Origin: Anas platyrhynchos
Lineage: Eukaryota; Chordata; Aves; Anseriformes; Anatidae
NCBI RefSeq assembly: GCF_047663525.1
Contig: NC_092588.1
Location: forward strand, 145,829,001 to 145,893,000
Length of the DNA: 64,000 nt
Reading direction: 5' to 3'
Below are positions 36,701-48,400 of this stretch, piece after piece (position 1 is the first letter of the stretch; every line of letters starts with the position of its first letter). A program made the translations under genes and the position numbers. Below the pieces are notes generated by a model. That model searched no databases. It saw nothing but the letters and a program-made list of their open reading frames with translations, and had not been told where the DNA came from.

Positions 36701-36766
36701 TCTGTGCATCTCTTTGCATCCACTGTGATTTCTCAGTGAATGCTGGTTCCCAAGTTCTTTCTCTAT
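30753..36766. other. Non-coding DNA, gene desert
   Basis: No gene is recognised. The stretch includes a T run (about 31,265-31,279), a (TA)n run (32,425-32,441), a purine-rich GGTGAAGAGTG-type patch near 32,360-32,400 and a short GA repeat near 35,048-35,061. A tandem duplication at 33.0 kb is listed separately. Confidence 0.5.
33001..33105. repeat. Tandem duplication, about 53-bp unit
   Basis: Two adjacent copies share CTCTGT, TTCAATAAAG, AACATTTATTAAA and TTAATG. AATAAA occurs at 33,017 and 33,070, and TTTATT at 33,029 and 33,082, so the period is 53. A few substitutions and small indels separate the copies. Confidence 0.85.
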
Positions 36767-36797
<31 letters not shown>

Positions 36798-36807
36798 TTT
36801 TTTTTTT
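36767..36807. repeat. (CT)n followed by T run
   Basis: About 11 CT units pass directly into a 19-base T run. A pure pyrimidine tract of about 40 bases, directly visible. Confidence 0.9.
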
Positions 36808-36939
36808 CTCCAGGGCCTAATTATGAAACAGCTTCAAATAAATACAATTTTTTAACAAAAAACATTCTGCTTCCTGTGAACAATAGGCTGAATTTTTCTC
36901 TTTATTCTTGGGGAGTTCTTATTCAGTTGGAGTGCTTTG

Positions 36940-37570
36940 CAGTTGGCTAGTCCTGAGATTTCTGGGAGCTGTAATTGTGTCTCATTAATTCTTACAGTAA
37001 TGTAGGGTAACTATAAGGAGCATGCAATTAGTGGTCTGGTCAATGAATAGAGCAGTTAATCAGCAGACAAAGGATGGGGCTCAGGACCTATTAGGCTGAA
37101 AGGAAGTGTTACTATTGTCACAGGCAGTAGGAATGCATGCAGACATGCCTTAAAGTTGAACTGTTTAAGGGAACTGTGTATGTCTTTTTGCTAAACCAGT
37201 TTTCCTACCTATTTCACTACTTGAGCGAGATTCATTTAAGGTTGCCTATTAGAAGTCAGAGACCATACGAGGTTTCAATAGACCGAACAGATTGCTTAGT
37301 GCAGTCTCTCACCTTAACAAAGGCAGCCCCTGGGTTTATCAAAAATAAAAGTGGCCAAAGAGATGCAAGACATCCTCTGTCGTCAGAAAAATGGCCAGTG
37401 AATGGAGGAGACCGATAAAGTTTAAAGCAGCCATTGTGTTGATTGTCACTCAGTCATACTCTGTTTGTCTTCATAATGAACCTTGTTTGTTCTGAATGGC
37501 TGTGCTTTCAGTGCATGTAAATGTATGCAAATAGTCATAATAGTTTTAAAATGGTCGCTCTTATGGTAAC
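36940..37570. promoter_or_regulatory. Candidate distal enhancer-like stretch
   Basis: Inference only. The stretch has no simple repeats, retains several isolated CpGs in AT-rich DNA, and is dense in motifs typical of developmental enhancers: TAATT and CAATTAG homeodomain cores (36,960-37,070), CCATTGT (SOX-like, near 37,430), and a perfect ATGCAAAT POU octamer at 37,525-37,532. A 93-codon frame at 37,137-37,418 lies inside it but resembles no known protein. Confidence 0.25.
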
Positions 37571-40500
37571 AAATAACCTTTCCTACTTTTGTGAAGCCAT
37601 GTCTTCTACTGCATCTATGATTTTAAATGAAAAAATTACTCCAACTCTAGACAGTGGTGTTCCTTTTTTGCCTTTTTTTTTTTTTTTTTAGTTAGCTCCA
37701 GATCAGAACTGGCAATTGTTTCTTCCTTTGAAAACATATGTACCTCATGAATCCTGTGAAATGTTATGACATATGATGATTATAAAGAAAAAAGCTTTAT
37801 CAATAAAACACTGCCCTTGAGAAACTCTTATTTCTAAGTAGGCATTGCTTCAAATAGAAAGTCATTTCTTCTCTTAAGTAAAATAGACACTTGGCATAAA
37901 AAAGCAGTAATTAAAATAACTTTTTTTGGGTGGGAAAAAAGGGAATTGAACTTTAATAATTAACTTGTATCCAGAGCCTAGTGTTTTTCTCAAAACTAAA
38001 AGTAATTTTTACTGTCTTCTTTGTATTAGCAGGTCTGTAGCTTTATCTCTTCTCATGGTATTCACATCAGCAGCAAGTAACGTTAGAAGAATAAAGTCTC
38101 TCAGGCTTTATTTTAAGGATTCAATTATTCTATATAATTAGCCCTGATTTGTTAAATATTTGAAACATTTTCTACTCTTAGGTGTGGAACAGCATACTGG
38201 AGTGATCAGAACCACAAATGACTTGTACCTTTACTCAGAAAATGCTTCTTATCAAATAATAAGGAAGATTAAGCCTAAGTCTCTCTCTCTCTTTCTGTTT
38301 GGATTTTATTCCCACAAGAAATATCAGTTTTGTCCACAATATCTCATGTATTTCTATTCCCTTGAAATACAAAGAAGCAATGGATTCTGGTATAAATTAG
38401 GCAGATTTAATGAAATATATGAATTGTAATTTGTGCCTTGAATATAAAATACTTCAGCGAGGCATAAGGCACTTTGCTGATGCCATCATCACCCTTCTGT
38501 TTTTTCATTCTTCTGTGCCTGTATTTTGCTTAATGAAACATTTAGGGACTGTGGAGTCTTGGGAATAACAGTTTTTGTATGCTATACATAGAAAATCTTT
38601 CCAAGGTCGCATTTTCCTTTACTCTGTCTTTTACGGTAGCAGGACAGACTTCTTACCCTGCAAGAGAAAATGAGAAAATGGTACTACTTCTACACTCAGA
38701 AACAAGCTCTTCCATCATATACATGCTATGTATCCATTGAATTATAAAGTGATTTCTCATCTGGTGTCTGACAGCCTCAAGAAAGTTTCCACTCAGTATC
38801 ACTGATAAGTGCTATAGGTTTAAAGGAAAGTCTGCCCCCCATCCCTGTACCGATGTTCCCATTGAAACATAGGTTCAGTCACGAGGGCTACTGATGTAGA
38901 AGGGATCCAGAATAATTTTAAAGTCACTGAAATATTAGTTGGGGAGTTAACCTATTGTGGTCTTCCATGAGAGAAGACCACGATATTAGAGCTGGAATGC
39001 ATGTTATGATAAAAATGATAAACACTCCTCAGTATATAAAGATAGATTAAAGGTCTTTAACCTTATTTTAAATTAACAGAATATCCATCTCTGCATCTCC
39101 CTTTACACAGACACATATACATTTTTACTAAGCAGTAAGTGGTGTTACTCTGATGGACAGTGTAAGGTAGATTAGACTGCTCTCACAACTCTGTTGCTGC
39201 TCTGAGAATTTTTCTTCTCTTTCATAGTGTAGTTGCACAGTTCTCAACTCTGCAAGAAGCCCAGAGCAGAAAAAGGTTACAGATGCTAAGTAAAAATGTC
39301 ATAGCACTGTATTTTAAAGTTCATTATCTTTACAGAAATCCTGCTGCAGATGTCCTGTTACTTCTGGTAGAAGATGACATTGATTATCATAACATAAGCA
39401 TGGGTAGTTACTGTCTAATTTATGCTAGTTGTCTATGCCTCATCTGTTGTCAGAACAGAGAGAAAGAATTGCTCTCTGGCCAGTTGTCCCATCAGTTTTA
39501 AGCTTTGTTCATGAGTACTTTTATTCTTTAAGTGACAGGTTTGACCCTGTTGATGTTGTTTCTGCTTCAGCTGGTACTGTCATCAAGTCCTCCTCCTGTT
39601 ATGGAAAAGAACCCAGATGACTAATTAAAAATTACCTGGTTTTAAAAGGTGGTTGAAATGAAGTGAAGTGAAAATTTCCATAGTAAAAGTAATTCCTTTG
39701 TAATTAGTTCACGTATTAGTTATCCAGTATTTCCATCCTGAAGATTCATTGAAGGGGTCAGGCTATGGTATATACATACACAGCCAGTAAGTTATTTTCT
39801 CGATTAGTTGAGGAACTAATTTGTATCGTGTATGGTAATGCTGAGAGAAATGGATCACTGAAGTCATCCATTGTTCCTTCCTGCCCTCCCTCTCCCACCC
39901 CCTTATTCCAAATATAAACCTAGAAGTAAGCTATTTAAGTAGAAAACAATGACTGTGAGAGTGCCTCCTCCTTAACTGCAGGCTAGCTGTGGAAACACCT
40001 AGCTCCATAAGCAACATTACTGTTCCAAGGTGCTTAGTGTACAGCTGAGGCCCAAAACAGCTCTGTTTTGGCAGATTTCATTACCCTGCTCCTTAAGCTT
40101 GGTTGAGATTCAGAAATCAGGTGCTCTGGGAGCAGTTACCTGAGAGAGCTGATCTGGGAAATGTTCTCAGAGCACACAACATCCACGGACAGCTTTATCA
40201 TCTCATAAAATGCAGTGACAGCCACTCCTGCTGGGAGGATGGGGCAAGCCCCTTTTACGTAACATTCAGTGGCTAGATAGCCAGACAAGAAATATCTGAG
40301 GAGGTTTGCACCCATGTTGCATGTAACCTGTTAGACTGCCCTAGCTCCTAGAGTAGAAACTGAGCTGAGCTGGCAGAGCAAAATAGTTCTAGTCCTTTAA
40401 TGGCTTTGCATATGAAATGGTTTGTCTGGAATTTGAACCAGAATCAATTCAGTGACCCAGAAGAGAAGTAGAGATGGGGTATTGGTGTGGCACACTCTGT

Positions 40501-41347
40501 GTGATTTGTCATAACAAACGAGCTGCTGTGCATGCTGCTTACTGCAACTGTATAACATTTTCTGTATACAGTTTCTTTAGCAAGCCTGACTGTAACAAAA
40601 ACTGGAATTAAAATGGATAGGAATAAGAAAAGTAGTCTTTCTGATGGCAGTGATGAAAGGACATTTCTTGTGACTGTTGCTCCTCAGTTCACTATAGTCT
40701 ATACAGGAAATAAAACTGTTCATAACCCTTTATTCCAACTGTGTTTGGTCTGTGATGATTTGGTGAATCCATGTACAACCTAGAAATTGTGGTTTAATGT
40801 ACAACATTCTTACTGTATTGCACAATTTTTATGCATATCTACTTTTGTTGTTATCCACCCCCTGCTGGAGGGGTAGATGATGCTGTACCTAGTGAATATG
40901 TTTTGGCTTGCATATAAGAAGGACTGGTGGTAGTGAGAAGATTTGTTTTCTTCCAAAGACCTGAAAAATGAAGAGCATAAAATGCCCACATTGGCAATAG
41001 CAGGATGCCAGGTATTAATTCACAGAAAGAGAGGAAAAACTATTTTTTTTTTTTTTTTTTAAATAATGAAATCTTTAGCTGAAGGACCAGAGGAGGTAGA
41101 GGAAGTAGATCAACTGTAAAGATGCCCCATGTCCTAAAGACAAATTCTGAAATATATGAGATAGATTTTGGACAACATGAACTTCTCCTGGGAATAAAGT
41201 CCATGGTGATAGGAATTCACCCAGAGTTGACACACCTCAGTTTGAATCCCTTCACTATCTGCTGTGCCTGCATCAGCTTCAAGATTCATGTGATCCCCAA
41301 GTTGCACATAACTTTCTTCCTATTCACATTTATGTCTTACTATCACA
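37571..41347. other. Non-coding DNA, gene desert
   Basis: No gene or named repeat is recognised. It contains short T runs (37,672-37,690 and 41,043-41,060). Confidence 0.55.
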
Positions 41348-41450
41348 AAGTAAGAACAGTCACACAGGATCAGACTAAACATCTGTCTAGCCGGGTATCC
41401 TGTTTCTGACAGCAGCCTGGAGGAGAGTATGAGGAAATGTCAAGCGTGTA
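41348..41450 (-). mobile_element. Ancient CR1-type LINE 3' tail
   Basis: The plus strand reads GTAAGAACAGTCACACAGG, ATCAGACTAAACATCTGTC and TAGCCGGGTATCCTGTTTC, which is the reverse complement of the 3' tail found in forward orientation at 63.54 kb. The same old family is therefore present in both orientations. Family assignment is from memory of turtle and crocodilian repeats. Confidence 0.7.
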
Positions 41451-44400
41451 ATGATCCTTTCTTGGTGTACTCTCTTACCTTCTACTGAATCATGGCTTTG
41501 GGACTTCCTGAGCCAGAGATAATATTAACATTTTTCATCCCTCCTCTCAATTCCATTAGTGGTGCAAGCCTTGGAGACTTATTTTCTATTTTATCCAAAA
41601 CCATTTTCTTATATACAATATCTTATGCAAGCACTTTCTCTTGAGCTGAACTGCAAAGCTCCTACATATTTTTCCCTATTTAAATTCCTCTTTGGAACTC
41701 AGTTCTTCCTTGACATTTACCTGGATAAGTTAGTAGCTAATTTATTTCATTTGTGTTCTCTGTTAGTTAGCCACTCATTTATGTGAGGGGAAGGGTGTGG
41801 GGGTCTCCAGGGAAGCTGTGGGCTGTACAGGCTCCAGCAGGATGGCCCCATTTTAGTTGCTGTGCTAAAGAACAGGGAGGAGCTAAGGCACTCAGTCCAA
41901 GACAAAATACTTGAAAGCTAACAGTTCCAGGAGCCTTTCAACTCCAGAAACCTGGTGTTTCTGTGCAAGACAAAACATACGCACTCCAGGTCCCAGTATG
42001 ACAGGAACCAAGCCAATTGCTCCTGACACTCTATTTGAGTGATGTAGGTAATCAACTAGTAAAATAATTGATTTGGCTCCTGGTACCCAACAGGTTGTGG
42101 CTGGCTCTTTTCTAAATCAAACCTTGTCTGAAAAGCATAAGTGGTGTTACACTGCATGCTGCTTCCCTCCCCCATCTTTGCAGCAGGAAGTAAATGCCTC
42201 TGTGAAAGAACTGTGGTGTGAGCAAACACAATATTGAGCCAGGAAATGTGTATTCAGGAGCATGTGAAAACCTGAAGGAAAACGTAGACCTAAAATAAAC
42301 CCCATATCAAACAACTGCTTCCCAATACCGGCCAAGTATAAAGGAATTTAAAATCACTCATTGCTCTGATTTTTAGAAAATACATTCTAGTAGTACTATG
42401 GTTGTAAGTTTGGCCAGTTCTGTCCAATTTCGGTATTTGTATCTTCACCTGGAGAACCTGATAGGCAAATGGTGGTATCAGTAGGGAGAGTGGATCCTAC
42501 TCTTTGCAGTTGTAGGTGTGTAAGTGTTTGAGCTCCTACATTTGAAAAATTGCCCTTACTACTAAACTGTTACAATTCTGACTACTCAAATTCTTATCTT
42601 AATATCAGAAAGGAAGGAATAAGGAAGGAGGAGGTAATCTCTAAAAAGTTCATGCATAGGAAAGAAGCAAGAAATATTACTGAGTCATTCTTTGTCACAT
42701 GGTTGCTCTCTCTAGCTATGACAAAAAAGTTACCATTTTTTCTGTTGCTACTTTTACATGCTGACAGGTTAAACTGAAGCGATTAAGCCACTGAAACAGA
42801 AGATGAAGTCTATGCTAAAGCAGTGCTGACCCGTGCTTTCCAGTCTCTGCGGTAAGGTTCTCTTCTGCTTTAGCATCCTGTCAGCTAACATGAATGCTCT
42901 TAATCCTACTATATTTTGTGGTATAGGCCAGGCCAAAAATATGTCCTTATAATTCAGTCCAGGCAAATTAGATGATATTAAGGGACATGTTGAAAGGGTT
43001 TGCCTTCTAGGCAAACTCATGATTGTATTGCTCAAATGTTTCACTGTGAAAGCAATGTCTTGTTCCTCCTCTCAGTGTCCCAGGAAAAAAACAGGCTAAA
43101 ATCACCTTTTCCATCTTCCCCTTCACTTCCATCTCTCAACAGTTTTGATGCCATGCAAACCTCTTTATGCATCTCTCTTTTTTTTTTTTTTTCCCCCAGA
43201 CCAATCCTTCTACAACAGTTTCAAATTTAGAATGCTTCTATTCTTGTTGCCACATCTTCCCTTCTGCTAGCCATCTCTCAAGTCAGTCAAATGTTGCTGT
43301 ATTTGCTGGAGACACACTGATAAAAGAATCAGGTGAGAAACCTGGCTACAATAAATAGGAAAAAAAAGGTATTTCTATCATAAATTATGCCATTCTTTTG
43401 CATTCTGCTTCTAAACTCTTGTGTGTTGAGATCAATTTTCAAGGGACTGACCATTAGTTAATTTTACATTTTCTGGATCCAAACTACTTTTGGGTAGAAT
43501 AAGTTGGAAGCCACTTGTTAGAAACCTAGCAGCAATGCTAATTATTTTACTGTGTTTTCATTTTTTTTCAATTGTACATGATGATATACATGTGGAACAA
43601 AAGAGTGTTATATTAAATTTCAGTGTTAGGATTTTTTGCTTATGCCAAGTAAATCTTTCTGTGCATGGAACAGCAAAACTGGTAACAGTAGACTAGAAAG
43701 GATTTGGAGGTGAACGTTTTTCATACATTATATATATATATGTATTATTAGTCTCCTGGGCTGGACTAATATCACATCAACAAAATAAAGTAGCTACCAT
43801 GTTAGTGGCAGAGACAGAGCTTTAGTCATAGTTTTATGAGAGTTACTATTTTTGGGAAATAAAACTATGTACCTTCTAACTTTTGCATGCTTGCCTTTTG
43901 TGTTGCCATGTAGTTGTTATTGTGGGTTTCCTGCCTCTGATGGAGAACATTAGACAACACCATTAGACAACACCAACAGTTACTCAGAAAGAGAAATAAA
44001 GTATGCATGCAGGTATCAAGGGTGAACTAGGGGCTTGACTTAGTCTCTTGATATACAAAGCAGATATGAGTCTCTGAGGAATGGACTACAAATGCAAGTA
44101 AAGATGGAGACAAGAGTCTTACATTTTTACCTGGCATGGAGCACAGTACGACAAGTGATACCCTGATTAAAGCGATGGAAGAGCACAGGTCCACTGAGTC
44201 ATGAACAAGTCTCTAAGGCTAGGTCCAACACTCTTTGGCACTGACTTTCTGTGCTAATGATCTGGGGCTGTCTTGTAAACCGCCAGACTCTGAATCCACT
44301 CCTCCATGCCTTCTTTATCTTCAGAAGGAGGGGCGGTTGTTGAAATATGACTTTGTGTGGGTGCTAATCATCAGATTCACTATGAAACTGTTTTTTTTTT

Positions 44401-45329
44401 TTTTTTTTCCTGGCCTTTCAGTAGCCCTGTCTGAGCTACTTGATCGTAAACCAGCCATATTGCCAAGACTGCACAATTTGTATCCATTCACAGATTAGCT
44501 ATTACTTTGTACTAAGTAGTGTTGCTGCTGAAGTTGTGGTTCAAGTTCACATTCTGGAGTTGTACTAAGATGTTCATGTGCCCATCAATGGATGCTTCTG
44601 ATACTCTGGATTATTAAAATATTGATGTTCTGCTATGTCAGGCAGAACTTGAGAAATTGAGTAGGCCTGGAGTGACTGTAATCAGGATGGCCAATGGATA
44701 CAGACGGATCAACTTTCAGTGGAAGTAGAGGTAGGCTGTTGGCAAGGCATCATGCAGGAGTGGCAGAAGTGTACCGTATGTATAGAACTACCCTGGCCTA
44801 TGACATGCATTGCAAAGATGTGGTGGCTAACGTTGTACGTGTTCAATTAGGACAGTGGTAGTGAAGGGCTGGGTAATCCATCCACTATGCTGTCCTTTTT
44901 ACTCAAGTTATTTTGAATTTTAATTTAATGAATTTTAATTCTCTGAAATTATGTATATGTGGGATTATGTAGTTTACCATGGGGCTTATTAACTATATTT
45001 TTAATTCTTGCTGTCTTCTATCTTATCCATCGTTTTATAGATGCATAAAGGACTCTGAAAACAGTTATATAGTGAAATTTATCCATGCATGGTATATTTT
45101 AGTAGGATTAAGAGCTTGTAAATTAATATAATAATTCTGAGAGCTTCAGGGTATACCTGCCTGAAAAAATAGCAATGGTAACTTGATATGGTATTTGTAT
45201 GTTTGCTTTTAGTTTGCAGAATGTCTCTGAGAGACAAGCTTCCTGCTAGCCAATTTATTTTTTAGATAACAAGGACTGTCTAGAAGTACATTCAGAAGGA
45301 AAACACAGTAATTAATTTGTCACTGAAAC
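41451..45329. other. Non-coding DNA, gene desert
   Basis: No gene is recognised. It contains T runs at about 43,178-43,192 and 44,391-44,408, a short TATA run near 43,730-43,745 and a small duplicated ATTAGACAACACC near 43,950. Confidence 0.55.
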
Positions 45330-45490
45330 CTGAGGGGTCCTCTTCCTCATATAGGTGATAATGAAGGTTTTGCATGTAATTAGCAGGAATAATTAGCACA
45401 TTTCTGGTAACAAATAGACTGAGTGGTTCTCTGCAAATAAATTAATTGTTGTGCTAACACAGGCAATTGTCTCTTTATTGTCTGACAATG
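45330..45490. promoter_or_regulatory. Candidate enhancer-like stretch with paired TAATTAGCA
   Basis: Inference only. TAATTAGCA occurs twice, at 45,377-45,385 and 45,390-45,398, a 13-base period. A further AATTAATTGTTG (homeodomain plus SOX-like cores) lies near 45,440 and ATTGT elements near 45,467 and 45,478. There is no repeat or coding signal. Confidence 0.25.
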
Positions 45491-48400
45491 CCCCTTGTTT
45501 GCACTAAAGCTTATTTCAGACGTTAGCAGCTTTACACAGATAGGAAAGAGAATCTATAAAATCGTGCCTCATCCATCTGCTTCTGAGAAACTTCAAGACC
45601 ACCAAGGGACTTGTTTGTCAGGACTTGTTAAACAATTTGTAATCTTGAACATGTGTTTCACTATATTAACAAATGAATTGTTCAAATTAACTTAGTGGGT
45701 AAGCCAGCAAAACCACACTATCAATCAAATCCGGAGTCCGGGCATCTAGGAAAAGAAATGTCTGAAAAATAATGTAGGCGTAAAATCATTGCAAAGCTTT
45801 GTGGAAGCCGAATGAATCCCAGAATGTTGCATATAATCACACAACCAAGCAGAACTGTTTTTATGTAGTAGATGTTCCTCATAATGCAAAATCACATTGT
45901 GTGTACTCTCTGCTTCACTGCTGTAAAAAGCAAAGGCTTCACAGGTCTGCTACCATACCCTCTGAGCTGCCTTCATTTAGACAAGGCTTAGTCAGCCCAT
46001 ATAGGCTGTATTTGTTGTTTTTTGAAGATCTAAAAAGCTGCTGTTGAGCTAGTCTTTCTTTTGTTTCATTCCTTTCCTCTCTTTTTCCCATGTTTCCTCT
46101 CCTCAGACTTAACTGTTATCTTGGCAACAATCATGGGAGCGGTGGGTTATGTCTACAGCTAAGTTTAGTCCCTTCCAAGGTGCCTATGGATGGAATAGGG
46201 AGAGGAAAGGGAGAAAATACAGTTTGAAGATGGGATACTGCAGATATAGGATTGGGTAAAATCATAAATTTGTTTTGTGGGAAACAGTGTCTCCTTTATT
46301 TTTTGTTCTTACAATTATAATTCTCCAGCATTCCTTTGGAATATAAACATGGGTGTCTTTTTTTCTTTGAGGGTAGGTTTATTGTTATTTTTCTCAAATA
46401 ACAATTTGTAATTTCATTTTCAGATGAGAATTTATATTGATGTGTGCTTTGATTTTCATTTTTTCATTATTTCCAAACATGCCTCTAGTCCCTGTGGCAC
46501 TGTGCAGGTTTTTTTTTGTTTTTTTTTTTTTTTTTTTTTTTTTTTTGTGAATCAATGTTGGAATAATAGTAGTATAAAAATTAAAATAAATCTTAAAACA
46601 TAACAGTTACTGTATGTCAAAACATACAGTTATTGTAATGCATGTCTAAAACTACAGCAAAAGAGCTGGTCCTGCATTTTTTAAAGAGAAATCTTGTTTA
46701 ATAGATATGGTTTCCCAAGGAAAAAAAATCACTCTCCTAAACTGATGTTTTCCTGCATGAACTGAAAATTTAACAATTGGACATGCACATCCCCTTTTTC
46801 CGCCTAATTTGAGAAATGCATCATACCATATCCATGTTTTTGTTGCAGTTGACTAATATTGTATATGGGAATGTAAAACAAAACATACTATCGAACAATG
46901 CTTTTGCAAGCATCTGTGCAATTGTGAAATTGCACTTTGAAAAGGCTCGTCTATACTTGTAGCTGGTTTACTTCAGTCCCTTTATACCAGTGTGGTGGTG
47001 CCTGTCAACCAGCTTTTTGTTGTGAATCATGCTAAGTGGCTCTGAAAGTGTTAAGATGTGGGCTGAGTCAGGTAAAGCTCTGTAAGTGTAAAGGTATTCC
47101 CTACTAAAAGCTCTGTGCATCTCTCCAGCCCCCCAGGGACATCCTGCAAAAATTTGTTTGGCTTCCTCTACTGTTTGCTTGCATGTCCACCTGATGTTCA
47201 ATGGTCATCATGCCAAGATAACTTCTCTGTATAAATAATAGTCTGAAGAGGGATGCTGCACAGTCAAAACTTTTACTTTTATATGAAGTGTCTCACTCTG
47301 AGCTAAGATTTGAACCTTGTTATCTAAATAGGAGAAACCTACTTATTGATTTTAATGTCAATTAACAGTTAGTATAGAATTGTAGAAACAAATAGTTAAT
47401 AAAAGTGTGTACAGCTACTTTTACTTCAAAGTAGGGAAGAGGGCTTGCAAATGGCCTGCTTGAATGCTCAGATCAGTTTTAGAACCTCTTCACTGCTTGG
47501 AAGGTGTGTGGTTTCTGTATGATGTAAAGGCTTCTTGCATTCAACTTTGTGTGCTATTTCTGTCTTCTGGAATTTTAGGCTACAGCTCTTTTGCTTGCCT
47601 AATCTGGTGTAAATTTTCTATCTTATTTTTCTTTCCTCAAAATAAACATGTACACAACCAGCACTTACACTCATTTTGTGGGGTGTCTCTACCTGTATGC
47701 TCTCTCTCTCTCTCTTCACACACTTTCAAAAAACCCAGCTGGCAAAGGTGGCGACACTACAAGAGTTAAATAATAGTGAGCTTGAAGGAAAACCAGTTTT
47801 GCTATAGCTGCAGAGGAAGAAAAACATTAGAATTATTTTTCTGGCTCACAGTTTCATTACTGCCCTCAGCTTTGAGCCAACATGAGGTATCGTGAGGTAA
47901 TTTGGCCAAGTCATTGTACACAACACATCTCAAAGAAGAAAGATATTTTATGGCAATTCAAAAAAAAAAAAAAAAAGGTTCTTTTTTTTTTGATTCCTGC
48001 AAAATTCTGTTTATCTTCTACTGTGCTGATTGTTGACAGCTAGAGAAGAGAATTTAAGTCAAAGGATTACTGATATCGTGCAGAGGTGGCAATAGCAGTC
48101 CTGATATAGACTGAAAGAATAGTTAACACTGTCTGTGACCCCTTACTCCCTTGCCCTCCTGCAGGTCCCCCAGCAGTGCTGGGTGCCAATGTATCATCTG
48201 TTCTGAGTGCCTGAAACCCTCTGCTTGCTGCGCTCCATAGAGTGGCTTTGTTAATGCAGCCTGTGGGCATTAAATCCCAAGATGAGGTTGGAATGCCCAG
48301 TTGTGTAGGAGCAACATGTTCGGCCATGTGCTGAGATATGCCTTTCTACAAGGATCTCACCATGGGGTGCATCTATGTACCTGGTCGTGTGTTGGCATTA

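Noticed and set aside
37137..37418. A 93-codon plus-strand frame considered as an exon
   Set aside because: No recognisable family, no convincing splice sites, and the stretch reads more like regulatory DNA.
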